The translations under genes and the position numbers were made by a program. From positions 1 to 19,873 of the forward strand of contig CAZQNT010000017.1 of the NCBI GenBank assembly GCA_964595075.1: a stretch of 19,873 nt of DNA. Reading direction: 5' to 3'. This document shows, piece after piece, positions 1 to 7,873 of the stretch. The number at the start of each line of letters is the position of its first letter. Positions within the stretch are counted from its first letter, which is position 1. This DNA comes from JAHJFW01 sp964595075 (GTDB taxonomy: Bacteria > Patescibacteriota > Patescibacteriia > 2-12-FULL-60-25). The notes under the pieces were generated by a model. It had not been told where the DNA came from, searched no databases, and saw only the letters and a program-made list of their open reading frames with translations.

Positions 1-85
1 GGCTTGTCCCGCCCTCCCCGTATTGCTGCGCACGGCGTCCGTAATTCGACGGGATCAGGGCGGGACAAGCCCGCCCCTACGGGTC
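1..85. repeat. GC-rich dispersed repeat, copy 1 (family A)
   Basis: Contains a GGCTTGTCCCGCCCTCCCC unit at 1-19 and its reverse complement GGGCGGGACAAGCCCGCCCC at 58-77, separated by about 38 bases. The same unit recurs at 841-866 and, degraded, at 15321-15346. The copy runs in frame into the rluA coding sequence, so it supplies that protein's first ~27 codons as read here. It may begin upstream of the window. Confidence 0.75.
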
Positions 86-780
86 TTAAAATCATCGCCG
101 AGACGGACGACTGGTTGGTGATAGACAAACCGGCAGGCATACTAGTTCATCCCGATACGCACCACCCAACCGGAACTCTAATCGACGCTCTTGTTGCGCA
201 CGATCCGGCGATTTCCCGCCTTGGTGAAAATCCGGAGCGCCCGGGAATCGTTCACCGTCTCGACAAGGACGTGAGCGGTCTAATGGTAATCCCGAAAACG
301 CAAACGGCGTTCGACGATTTGAAAAAACAATTCGCAGAGCACTCGGTGGACAAGGTTTATTTAGCGCTGGTCCACGGAGAAATGTCGAAGGACGAAGGAG
401 ACATCAAGTTCCGAATCGCGCGATCCAAAACCAAAGCGCGCATGGCGGCGCGGCCCGAACACGAAGAAGGCGGACGCGCGGCTTGGACGCACTACCGCGT
501 TTTGACGCGCTATCACAACGCTACAGAGGTGGAGCTTCAAATACTTTCCGGACGAACGCACCAAATCCGCGCGCATCTTTTCGCTCTTGGAAATCCGATC
601 GTCGGCGATACTCTCTATAAACTTCGCAGCCCCGACAGAAAAATAAAAGGCACGCGCCTGATGCTTCAGGCAATCTCGCTCGCCTTCACGGATCCGTCCA
701 CCGGAGAACGCAAATCCTTCTCCATTCCACCTGATCCGACATTTATCCAAATCAAAAAAGAATTTAAAATCTCCAGCTAG
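4..780 (+). CDS. RluA-family 23S rRNA/tRNA pseudouridine synthase
   Basis: Isomerises uridine to pseudouridine in structured RNA, in the cytoplasm. The catalytic motif HRLDKDVSGL is at residues 84-93 with D87 as nucleophile, preceded by the family's IDKPAGILVHP segment (40-50) and followed by GRTHQIRAHL near residue 187. There is no N-terminal S4 domain, which many RluA/RluD proteins have. The start is uncertain: TTG at 4 is the only conventional start upstream of the conserved core, and the first ~27 codons lie inside a dispersed repeat. The frame is also open to base 1, so the gene could begin outside the window. No ribosome site is visible. Whether the target is 23S rRNA or tRNA cannot be told. 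Repeat copies flank it on both sides. Family call is firm; start is weak. Confidence 0.9.
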   Translation: MSRPPRIAAHGVRNSTGSGRDKPAPTGLKIIAETDDWLVIDKPAGILVHPDTHHPTGTLIDALVAHDPAISRLGENPERPGIVHRLDKDVSGLMVIPKTQTAFDDLKKQFAEHSVDKVYLALVHGEMSKDEGDIKFRIARSKTKARMAARPEHEEGGRAAWTHYRVLTRYHNATEVELQILSGRTHQIRAHLFALGNPIVGDTLYKLRSPDRKIKGTRLMLQAISLAFTDPSTGERKSFSIPPDPTFIQIKKEFKISS

Positions 781-868
781 GGCGATCGCAAGGATCCGCC
801 CCTACCGAACAGGGCGCACGCCACGCGCCTCTACAAACGGGGAGGGCGGGACAAGCCCGCCCCTACCG
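781..868. repeat. GC-rich dispersed repeat, copy 2 (family A)
   Basis: Begins immediately after the rluA stop. It has a module GGCGATCGCAAGGATCCGCC at 781-800 followed by CCTACCG, a ~33-base spacer, then GGGGAGGGCGGGACAAGCCC from 839 and CGCCCCTACCG to 868. Both modules reappear in reverse complement at 15321-15380, showing that this is one composite element found in both orientations. Confidence 0.75.
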
Positions 869-889
869 CTACTCGCTACTCACTACTCT
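869..889. repeat. Three tandem 7-bp repeats CTACTCN
   Basis: CTACTCG, CTACTCA and CTACTCT follow one another directly, 10 bases before the CMP kinase ATG. The last unit contains TACTCT (884-889), a possible -10 box 9 nt before the ATG, but no matching -35 is visible. May be slippage at the edge of the neighbouring repeat. Confidence 0.5.
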
Positions 890-898
890 CTATTTCAT

Positions 899-1465
899 AT
901 GATCATTTCAATATCCGGTGTCCCCGGTTCAGGTAAAACAAGCGTTGCAAAAATCATCGCCGAACGTCTCGGGATGAAGTTTCACTCCATAGGAAACATG
1001 AGAGGAAAAATGGCGATTGACCGTGGGATGACGATCGATGAGCTGAATGCGCTCGGAGAAAAAGAAGCGTTCACGGATGCGGAAGTGGACGAGTATCAAA
1101 AAAAACTTGGGGAAACCGAGGATAACTTCGTGATCGAAGGACGACTGTCGTGGCACTTCATTCCACACTCGTACAAGGTATTTCTCGGATGCGACACGGA
1201 TGAAGCCGCGCGAAGAATTTTTGCAGCAAAACAGTCCTCTGCGACCGAACGTTCGGACGAGGCGCCTACTGAAACAGTCGAACAAGTCCGATCCGCTCTT
1301 GCTGCGCGAATGACTTCGGACGACGTCCGATACAAAAAATATTACGGCGCAGACTATCGCGACCAATCACACTACGATCTCGTTGTTGACACTATGGAAA
1401 CCTCAAGCCCGGAAGAAACCGCGACCATTATCATTAAAGAGCTGGAACGTGCCCATAAGGCTTGA
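899..1465 (+). CDS. cmk: Archaeal-type (d)CMP kinase (AAA/P-loop nucleotide kinase)
   Basis: Phosphorylates CMP/dCMP to the diphosphate with ATP in pyrimidine nucleotide metabolism. The P-loop GVPGSGKT is at residues 7-14 and an NMP-binding segment follows (SIGNMRGKMAIDRGM, from about residue 30). IEGRLSW (near 80) carries the expected arginine, and the C-terminal RYKKYYGADYRDQSHYDLVV is close to the archaeal cytidylate kinase pattern RYKKYYG-D-----YDLV. At 188 residues it is nearer the short archaeal type than the ~225-residue E. coli Cmk. ATG at 899 is the natural start because the P-loop strand begins at residue 2. No Shine-Dalgarno is visible. It lies 35 bases before rplS, whose promoter overlaps its stop codon. 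A related shikimate or adenylate kinase role is less likely. Confidence 0.85.
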   Translation: MIISISGVPGSGKTSVAKIIAERLGMKFHSIGNMRGKMAIDRGMTIDELNALGEKEAFTDAEVDEYQKKLGETEDNFVIEGRLSWHFIPHSYKVFLGCDTDEAARRIFAAKQSSATERSDEAPTETVEQVRSALAARMTSDDVRYKKYYGADYRDQSHYDLVVDTMETSSPEETATIIIKELERAHKA

Positions 1466-1491
1466 CGAACAGGTCTAATTTGGGATATTCT
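1462..1491 (+). promoter_or_regulatory. Promoter of rplS
   Basis: TTGACG (1462-1467), an 18-base spacer and TATTCT (1486-1491). The -35 overlaps the cmk stop codon. Initiation would fall at about 1498-1500, directly before the rplS ATG at 1501, implying a leaderless or nearly leaderless mRNA. Confidence 0.6.
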
Positions 1492-1500
1492 CCGCGCACT

Positions 1501-1854
1501 ATGACAGACACAAACATTGTCGTTATTTCGCCGCAGGACATCCGAAGCGGAATGAGCGTCAGATTGCACCAGAAAATCCGCGATATAACGCCTAAAGGCG
1601 AGGAACGCGAGCGTATTCAGATATTTGAAGGAATGGTTTTGAACGTCCGCGGAGCCGGGAGCCATAAGACGATGACCGTTCGCAAGATGTCGGACAAGAT
1701 CGGCGTGGAGAAAATCTTTCCGATAAATCTTCCGGCTTTGGAAAAAATCGAGCTCGTGAAGCAATTCAAGGTACGTCGCAAAGTACTCACCCATCTCAAA
1801 CACTCGAAGAAACGGCTCAAGGAGATCAAACCGAAAACGAAACAGATCGCCTAA
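1501..1854 (+). CDS. rplS: 50S ribosomal protein L19 (bL19)
   Basis: Large-subunit protein near the interface with the 30S subunit. The 117-residue product shows the L19 hallmarks in order: RSGMSVRLHQKI, ERIQIFEGMVLNVRG, TMTVRKMSDKIGVEKIFPINLP and KIELVKQFKVRRKVL. The family's usual C-terminal YYLR is replaced by a divergent segment (LTHLKHSKKR). A longer reading from TTG at 1462 would add 13 residues, but it starts inside the promoter and lacks conservation, so ATG 1501 is chosen. No Shine-Dalgarno precedes it. The 40-bp palindrome at 1869-1908 probably terminates the transcript. In many bacteria rplS sits with rpsP-rimM-trmD; here it follows cmk instead. Confidence 0.95.
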   Translation: MTDTNIVVISPQDIRSGMSVRLHQKIRDITPKGEERERIQIFEGMVLNVRGAGSHKTMTVRKMSDKIGVEKIFPINLPALEKIELVKQFKVRRKVLTHLKHSKKRLKEIKPKTKQIA

Positions 1855-1868
1855 ACTTCATACGAACA

Positions 1869-1908
1869 AATTATCTAAAAACTCTCGATCGAGAGTTTTT
1901 AGATAATT
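1869..1908 (+). terminator. Perfect 40-bp palindrome, probable rplS terminator
   Basis: Arms of 20 bp pair without mismatch around the centre TCGATCGA (1885-1892). The palindrome starts and ends with AATT, and the transcript would continue AATTTCTT. Fifteen bases downstream of the rplS stop. It shares length, end tetranucleotide and centre with the imperfect palindrome at 16507-16546. Confidence 0.65.
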
Positions 1909-1940
1909 AATTTCTTATACCGCCCACTTCCTCTCTTTTC

Positions 1941-2030
1941 TGTCATTCCCGTGTAGACGGGAATCCATTTCCTCGAAATATATGGAATAGGATTTTCACG
2001 GTCTGGTTCCCCGCCTCCGCGGGGATGACA
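1941..2030. repeat. TGTCATTCCC/GGGATGACA dispersed repeat, copy 1 (family B)
   Basis: Outer ends TGTCATTCCC (1941) and GGGGATGACA (2030) are inverted relative to each other. Each end folds into its own hairpin: TTCCCGT-gtag-ACGGGAA and CCCCGC-ctcc-GCGGGG. The same layout occurs at 10636-10717. It lies between the rplS palindrome and the end of the 897-codon gene, so it may also act as a bidirectional terminator. I know of no protein coded here. Confidence 0.8.
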
Positions 2031-2037
2031 AGTCTAA

Positions 2038-4731
2038 TCAGATATTGTCGTTGATTGACGTCGCGTTATCCGCCTCCGCTGACGCCTGGAATTCGTTGGC
2101 GTCATTTATGTCTGATCCGAAATTGTAGTTCGTATAGAACGCGTCCGATATATCGTCAATCGACTTGTTCCACATTGATCCGTAAAGCGACGTTGCCGCG
2201 GCTTCGGACGTAACCCATCGCAGTTCACCGTTCATTCCAACGGCGTAGACTTTGTTTACAGTCGTGAATTTCACCATACGGATAGCGGGACGATAAAGAA
2301 CGTTCGATCCTAGCGGCATACTCGCGAGCGTTCCTGGCTGTACAGTAACGATGTTGTCAAAATTCTGAAACCACGTGAAGTAAACCTTGGAATTCGGAAA
2401 TGCGTGCCGCTTACAATCTCTGCCGTAGAAATACACGGCGGTGTCTTCTTGCGTGGCGGGATTACTGTCGTCCGGAAGTTTCACGAGCGACCCTACGGTC
2501 ACGACAGGATACACGCACGCGGTTACAGGCGGCGTAATGAACGTGATTGACGGCTTTGTATCCAGAACCTTACCGTCCGCCGTTGCCGTAAAAGTCGCAT
2601 AGCCGGGCGCTACGGAACCTACGTTGAACATTGCCAAGCCGTTAGCGTTTGCCGTTGCTTGCGTCTGATTTATTGAGACGCTGCCGAAAGACGAGGCGAT
2701 CGTAACGGTTTTACCCGCCAATACCTGCCCTGAAGCGTTCTTAACGACGACAACGACCTTGCCGTTTTGCGATCCGTTGGCTTTTACTTGTTTCGGCGCT
2801 GCCACTACTAGGGATTTTGAAGCCGAGACAACGGTATCCGATGGCACTGGTGGAGGAGGCGTCGTCTGCGCGGTAAACGTTACCGTGGTTGGGCCTATGG
2901 AAATTCCATCGACGGTCGCGGTCAAAGACGATGTTCCGGCAGAAGTGGATCGCACGCTGAACGTAGCTTGACCGGAAGCGTTGGTTGTAGGCGATATCGC
3001 CGTAACAGCGTCGTATGTCTGGCGCGAAGAAGAAAGCGAGACGCTTTTTCCGGATAGCGCGGTCGATGAGGCGTTCTTCACGGTAACCGTAATCGTCGCG
3101 GTCGACGAGTTATCTGCGGTAACGCTGGACGGAGACGCGCTTATGACAGACGTGGACGCGGACGGGGTGGTGTCCGGAGTCGGAGTAGTGGCAGCGGCGA
3201 CGTTAACCGCCGTTACTGCGCTCGTTCCGATATTCGAAGCTTCGTCTCTGCACGTGACTTTCACGTTATGCGTGCCGGCGGACTGAAAAGTATAACTCAT
3301 GCTTGCCGATCCTCCGGCTAAATTCATATTACCCTGCTGAGCGATGTCGTTCACATACAAGCCGCAAACCACAACCGCGGTTTGCGTATCGCTGTACGTT
3401 GCGCCGACCGTAACGCTCTGACCTGCCGTTGCGGTCGCGGGACTTGGAGCGCCGACCGTTGGCGGCGTAGCGTCATAAATGAAAGTAAATTCCGTGGGAT
3501 CGCTTTGATTGTTTGCCATGTCTATGGCGCTAACCACAAATTTATCTCTGTTTTCGACATTCAACGAATAAGACGGGGTGGTGGAATTGATATATCCGGT
3601 GTCCGCTAGCCATCCCTGGTTGTACAAAGAATAATAATAATTCACGACCGAGGTTTCCGCATCAGTTGACGCGATCCATGTAAATGTCTGGTTTGGATTA
3701 TTTGTCACAGTCCCCCCGGTACTGAATCCTAAACCGGTAGGAGCCGTGGGCTTGCCCGAGTCATTTTTCATTATTGTGCCGTTATTGCCTGCAAGGTATT
3801 TGGCATTCGCGCTTGCGCCGTATTTGATCGCGAATATTTGGTTGTTAGAATTTGTTTGCTGAGCGCCCCAGATAGTGCCTCCACCGGTGGACTCCGCAAC
3901 CCAGCCATTGGCTCCGGCTGTCAAAAAATGTTGGGTGTCAAGAATATCCACGCTTTGCAGAGACGTTCCGGAAGGCACGTCGGTATTCCAAGGATAGATC
4001 GCCCATTGCGACTCGGAAAAAATCAAAATGGTTCTGTTGTCGCCTACGGCAAAACCGTATGTACTTCCAAGAATAGCAACGGATCTCAAGGTCTCCGTAG
4101 TTCCGGATTGGGCGATAGACCAATCTTCTCCTCCGTTGCCAGTAGACCTGATGGTTCCGCCGGAACCGACAACCCATCCGTTGCTGGTATTCGCGAAATG
4201 TACTCCGTATAACGTATTGGAAGTCTGCGCGTTCTGGCTGATCCACGAAGTTCCTCCGTTATCAGACCTTATTATTTTCCCACTGGTTCCAACCGCGTAT
4301 ACCCTGCTTTCATCGACCGCAAAAACTCCGTACAAAGCGACGCCTCCGGACGCCGCGCTCGCGTTGGAAGTTTGATCCGTAAACGACGAACCGCCGTCGG
4401 TTGTTTTCAAAACCTTGCCTGCGGCGCCAACAACCCAGGCGGTACGAGAGTTAGGCGCGAAAGAAACAGCCCGCAGCGTCGTACTGCCGGCGGCCGTGCT
4501 GTTATTCCAAGTTCTTGCGCCGTCAGAGCTCCATTTCAAAGCCCCACCGCCGCCCGCTACAATTCCGGAAGTTTCGTCCGTTGACATGTCCATGCCGTAA
4601 AAAACGCTGGTCGTGCCCGATGGCATGCTGACCCAATACGCCGAAACCGGCTGGGCTGAGAATAAAACGGCGGCGGCGACTGAGATGGAGGTCGCCGCAA
4701 AGGAACGGAGGGAGCGAGTTGAGAAAGTCAT
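2038..4731 (-). CDS. Secreted multidomain surface protein: Ycf48-like propeller, Ig-like domains, C-terminal surface domain
   Basis: 897 residues with a signal peptide (1-31, cleavage probably after VSA|Y or nearby). Seven repeats of about 40 residues (45-323), each with a V-G/AVG-x-G-x-(I/L) strand and several with GG-x-x-W turns, make a seven-blade propeller like Ycf48/HCF136 and BNR proteins. A fibronectin-like segment (~328-420) and an Ig-like segment (~422-511) follow. Then come two bacterial Ig-like (invasin/Big_1 type) domains at ~523-621 and ~632-733, each preceded by a Thr/Pro linker. The last ~130 residues (750-875) carry AVYFYGRDCKRHAFPN, TWF, YRPAIRMVKFTT, VYAVGMNGELRWV and YGSMWNKSIDDI, a combination I recall from cell-surface proteins of Patescibacteria but cannot name. 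Probably exported by Sec and displayed on the surface; its ligand is unknown. It is transcribed alone, with uvrA upstream across a repeat. Confidence 0.8.
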   Translation of the reverse strand: MTFSTRSLRSFAATSISVAAAVLFSAQPVSAYWVSMPSGTTSVFYGMDMSTDETSGIVAGGGGALKWSSDGARTWNNSTAAGSTTLRAVSFAPNSRTAWVVGAAGKVLKTTDGGSSFTDQTSNASAASGGVALYGVFAVDESRVYAVGTSGKIIRSDNGGTSWISQNAQTSNTLYGVHFANTSNGWVVGSGGTIRSTGNGGEDWSIAQSGTTETLRSVAILGSTYGFAVGDNRTILIFSESQWAIYPWNTDVPSGTSLQSVDILDTQHFLTAGANGWVAESTGGGTIWGAQQTNSNNQIFAIKYGASANAKYLAGNNGTIMKNDSGKPTAPTGLGFSTGGTVTNNPNQTFTWIASTDAETSVVNYYYSLYNQGWLADTGYINSTTPSYSLNVENRDKFVVSAIDMANNQSDPTEFTFIYDATPPTVGAPSPATATAGQSVTVGATYSDTQTAVVVCGLYVNDIAQQGNMNLAGGSASMSYTFQSAGTHNVKVTCRDEASNIGTSAVTAVNVAAATTPTPDTTPSASTSVISASPSSVTADNSSTATITVTVKNASSTALSGKSVSLSSSRQTYDAVTAISPTTNASGQATFSVRSTSAGTSSLTATVDGISIGPTTVTFTAQTTPPPPVPSDTVVSASKSLVVAAPKQVKANGSQNGKVVVVVKNASGQVLAGKTVTIASSFGSVSINQTQATANANGLAMFNVGSVAPGYATFTATADGKVLDTKPSITFITPPVTACVYPVVTVGSLVKLPDDSNPATQEDTAVYFYGRDCKRHAFPNSKVYFTWFQNFDNIVTVQPGTLASMPLGSNVLYRPAIRMVKFTTVNKVYAVGMNGELRWVTSEAAATSLYGSMWNKSIDDISDAFYTNYNFGSDINDANEFQASAEADNATSINDNI

Positions 4732-4780
4732 ATTTATAAATATTAAAATGGATAAACCTTACGTTTAAGTAAGTATATCA
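4732..4780 (-). promoter_or_regulatory. Possible promoter(s) of the surface-protein gene
   Basis: Two candidates on the minus strand. TGATATACT (plus 4772-4780) is an extended -10 giving a ~35-nt leader, but lacks a good -35. TAATAT near 4740-4745 would put initiation at the ATG. The region is AT-rich with no Shine-Dalgarno. Confidence 0.3.
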
Positions 4781-4808
4781 CCATATCGAAAAATAGAAAT
4801 CACAAAAT

Positions 4809-4912
4809 TGTCATCCTGAGCGAAGTGAAGGATCTTCAACTTTGGTATTGCTCTCGGCAGCTGTTCCAAGTCGAAGATTCCTCGTCGCTCCGACTTCCCT
4901 CGGAATGACAAA
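4809..4912. repeat. TGTCATCCTGAGCGAAG-type dispersed repeat, copy 1 (family C)
   Basis: Left end TGTCATCCTGAGCGAAGTGA continues AGGATCTTCAAC. The right side carries GTCGAAGATTCCTCG and closes with GGAATGACA, so the ends are inverted. A second, decayed copy is at 19548-19616. It fills most of the 202-bp gap between uvrA and the surface-protein gene. Confidence 0.8.
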
Positions 4913-4933
4913 GTTTGATAATGCATGAATTCT

Positions 4934-7816
4934 CTATATCACTTCCTTCAAATACTTCGCCGTACTGCATTTCGATTTTGCAATCTGTTCCGGCGTTCCT
5001 TCGGCGACTATTTCTCCTCCCTTGATTCCTCCGTCCGGTCCCATATCAATGACCCAGTCCGCGCTTTTTATCACGTCGAGATTGTGTTCTATCACGAGGA
5101 CGGTATTCCCTTTGTCCACTAGCGCCTGAAGCACAACGAGTAGACGCTTGATGTCGTCGAAATGAAGACCTGTAGTCGGTTCGTCCAAAATATAAAGCGT
5201 TTTTCCGGTCGCGCGACGGGAAAGTTCCGTGGAAAGTTTCACGCGCTGCGCCTCTCCGCCGGAAAGAGTGGTCGCCGGTTGGCCAAGACGCATATACCCG
5301 AGACCGACTTCGTGCAGAACGGATAACTTCTCGTAAATTAGCGGCTGGTCCACGAAAAAACGGCGCGCTTCCTCCACGGTCATGTCCAGAATGTCCGCGA
5401 TCGTCTTGTCGCGCCAGTGGATTTCGAGCGCTTCCCTGTTGTAACGTTTGCCGTGACATTCCGAACACTCAACGTACACGTTCGGAAGAAATTGCATTTC
5501 GATTTGGACATACCCGTCGCCGCCGCACGGTTCGCAGCGTCCGCCGCCTTTCACGTTGAAAGAAAATTTTCCGGCGTCGTACCCGCGCATCTTCGCCTCC
5601 GGAATTTCCGTAAACAAGTCGCGGATGACCGTAAAGACGCCTGTGTACGTAGCTGGATTTGACCGAGGCGTGCGTCCGATAGGAGACTGGTCAACGGACA
5701 CTACCTTGTCCAGATTATCCAATCCTTCGATTTTCTTGTGCGCTCCGGGCAATTCTTTCGCGTTGTAAAAATGCGCGGACAAAGAGCGCGCCAAGATATC
5801 CAGCACCAGCGTGGATTTTCCGGATCCGGAAACACCGGTGACGCAAACGAATTTCCCGAGCGGAAACTTAACGTCCACGTTTTTTAGGTTGTACTCGCTC
5901 GCGCCGTGCACGTGCAAAAACTTTCCGTTTCCCTTTCGGCGGTTTTTCGGCCGCTCAATCTGTTTCTTTCCGGTAAGATACGCGCCTGTGAGAGATTCTT
6001 TGTGGCGTTTGATTTCCGCGAGAGTACCAGCGGCTACTATCTCTCCACCATACTCCCCCGCTCCTGGACCCACGTCCACTACGTAATCAGCCGATTCCAT
6101 CACCGCCTTGTCGTGTTCAACCACGATCACGGTATTTTCCAAATCGCGAAGCCGTTTCATCGTGGCGATCAATTTGTCGTTGTCGCGAGGATGAAGTCCG
6201 ATGGACGGTTCGTCCAAAATATAGATGACGCCGGAAAGCTCCGCGCCAAGCTGCGCCGCCAAACGGACGCGCTGCGCTTCTCCGCCGGAGAGCGACATGG
6301 CGCTGCGATCGAGCGTCAGATATCCCAAGCCCACGTTTTGGAGATTCGCGAGACGGCGTTTCACTTCGTTAGAGATCTGATCTACCACGAGACGTTCGCG
6401 TTCCGTAAAACCGTTCGCGTCAATCCGCGTCTCTGTTTTTATTCTCGTTATTTTAGATGGCTTGCTTCTTTGCTGTCCCTTTCCAAGTCCCTCGAAAAAT
6501 AACGTGGCATCGTCGAGCGGCATTGTCACGACGTCCGCGATGCCGCGTCCGGCGATGGTCACGCCAAGCGCCTCTTTTCGCAACCTGCGACCGTCGCATT
6601 CCGGACACGTCAAAACCCTCATGTAGTTTTCGATTTCCTTTTGCACGTATTCCGAATCCGTCTGTCGATACTTATCCTCCAACATCGCCAAAATACCCCC
6701 GAAACTCACGGTCTTTCCGTCAACTTCGTACGCGGCGTCTCCGGTTCCTTCCATTATGATTTTTCTAGCGGTCTGCGACAGTTTTCCCACTTCTTCGTGA
6801 ATTGAAAAACCGTTCGCGCTCCCAACCGCTTCAAGCAATTTCAAGTGGCCGGTTTGATTTCCGGCGATGCGCGTCCACGGTTTTATCGCGCCTTGCGCTA
6901 TCGTGAGCCGCTTGTTCGGAATCACGAGATCCGGCTCAAGCACGAGCTTGGTTCCGAGGCCGGTGCAGGCGGGACAAGCGCCGTGCGGAGAGTTGAAAGA
7001 AAAAAGCCGCGGCTCAAGCTGCGGAAGCGAGATGTTGCAATCCGCGCAAAAGAGAGATTGGGAAAACAACGTCTCATCGCCGGATTCGTTATCTAGCGCT
7101 ATCACGAGTCCGTTGCCGAGATCGAGCGCTTGCTTCAGCGTTTCGAGAAATGCATCCGCGACCATGCTCGTATCTTTCGGGATCGTGGTTACGACAACCT
7201 CGATGGTATGAGATTTTGTCTTATCGGGTTTTACATGGAGCAATTCGTCGATGTCCGCAATCGTCCCGTCGAACCGCACTTCTTTGTACCCTGCGCGCTC
7301 CGCCGCTTGAAGCACGACCTTGTGCTCGCCTTTCTGCCCGCGAACCATCGGGGCGAGCAGGATCACTCCATGCCGCTTCGTCATCTCCAGAATCTTGTCC
7401 GCGATTTCACGCTGCGTTTGCTCGACCACGGGTTTGCCGCAAGTCGGACAATGCGCGCGTCCGGCGCGGGCGAAAAGCAACCGCAAAAAATCGTAAACTT
7501 CAGTGACCGTACCTACAGTCGAACGCGGATTGTGCGACGATGATTTTTGGTCGATGGCGACGGTCGGCGAAAGCCCGAGGATCTCGTCAACGTCCGGCTT
7601 GTCTTGAAGTTCCAGAAATTGGCGCGCGTAGGAGGATAGCGACTCCATGTACCGCCGCTGCCCCTCCGCGTGTATAGTATCAAAAGCGAGAGACGATTTT
7701 CCCGATCCGGAAAGTCCCGTCATTACAATCAGTTTATTTTTCGGAAGGTCAATCGAAACATTCTTCAAATTGTGCACGCGAGCCCCGCGAATTGAAATGC
7801 GCTGTTGTCCGGACAT
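4934..7816 (-). CDS. uvrA: Excinuclease ABC subunit A (UvrA)
   Basis: Damage-recognition ATPase of nucleotide excision repair; dimerises and loads UvrB on DNA. 960 residues against ~940 in E. coli. Walker A motifs are GLSGSGKS (34-41) and GVSGSGKS (661-668). ABC signatures are LSGGEAQRVRLA (509-520) and LSGGEAQRVKLS (851-862), and Walker B segments are YILDEPSIGL (532-541) and YILDEPTTGL (875-884). Zinc-binding pairs are CADC (257-260)/CPAC (281-284) and CEPC (761-764)/CSEC (784-787), with a further CPEC at 404-407. A lysine-rich stretch (~446-468) looks like a short insertion compared with E. coli. ATG 7816 is chosen because the conserved core begins within ten residues. No ribosome site or convincing promoter is visible; it may be co-transcribed from dsbA through the 655-codon gene, 57 bp upstream. 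Confidence 0.97.
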   Translation of the reverse strand: MSGQQRISIRGARVHNLKNVSIDLPKNKLIVMTGLSGSGKSSLAFDTIHAEGQRRYMESLSSYARQFLELQDKPDVDEILGLSPTVAIDQKSSSHNPRSTVGTVTEVYDFLRLLFARAGRAHCPTCGKPVVEQTQREIADKILEMTKRHGVILLAPMVRGQKGEHKVVLQAAERAGYKEVRFDGTIADIDELLHVKPDKTKSHTIEVVVTTIPKDTSMVADAFLETLKQALDLGNGLVIALDNESGDETLFSQSLFCADCNISLPQLEPRLFSFNSPHGACPACTGLGTKLVLEPDLVIPNKRLTIAQGAIKPWTRIAGNQTGHLKLLEAVGSANGFSIHEEVGKLSQTARKIIMEGTGDAAYEVDGKTVSFGGILAMLEDKYRQTDSEYVQKEIENYMRVLTCPECDGRRLRKEALGVTIAGRGIADVVTMPLDDATLFFEGLGKGQQRSKPSKITRIKTETRIDANGFTERERLVVDQISNEVKRRLANLQNVGLGYLTLDRSAMSLSGGEAQRVRLAAQLGAELSGVIYILDEPSIGLHPRDNDKLIATMKRLRDLENTVIVVEHDKAVMESADYVVDVGPGAGEYGGEIVAAGTLAEIKRHKESLTGAYLTGKKQIERPKNRRKGNGKFLHVHGASEYNLKNVDVKFPLGKFVCVTGVSGSGKSTLVLDILARSLSAHFYNAKELPGAHKKIEGLDNLDKVVSVDQSPIGRTPRSNPATYTGVFTVIRDLFTEIPEAKMRGYDAGKFSFNVKGGGRCEPCGGDGYVQIEMQFLPNVYVECSECHGKRYNREALEIHWRDKTIADILDMTVEEARRFFVDQPLIYEKLSVLHEVGLGYMRLGQPATTLSGGEAQRVKLSTELSRRATGKTLYILDEPTTGLHFDDIKRLLVVLQALVDKGNTVLVIEHNLDVIKSADWVIDMGPDGGIKGGEIVAEGTPEQIAKSKCSTAKYLKEVI

Positions 7817-7873
7817 AATAACTTGCCGCCGACACTACCACGGATTTTGAGAAGGGGCAAGAGGAGAACCCTT

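Noticed and set aside
869..889. CRISPR-like short repeats before cmk
   Set aside because: Only three 7-bp units without spacers; no CRISPR array or cas gene in the window.
1462..1500. Upstream TTG start for L19
   Set aside because: It would lie inside the TTGACG promoter box and adds non-conserved residues.
3838..4212. Plus-strand frames opposite the 897-codon surface-protein gene
   Set aside because: Low-complexity mirror images of the Ser/Thr/Gly-rich repeats; no independent support.
5906..6502. Long plus-strand frames opposite uvrA (also 7130-7543 and others)
   Set aside because: They mirror the uvrA codons, have no recognisable motif or start signal, and uvrA is unmistakable.
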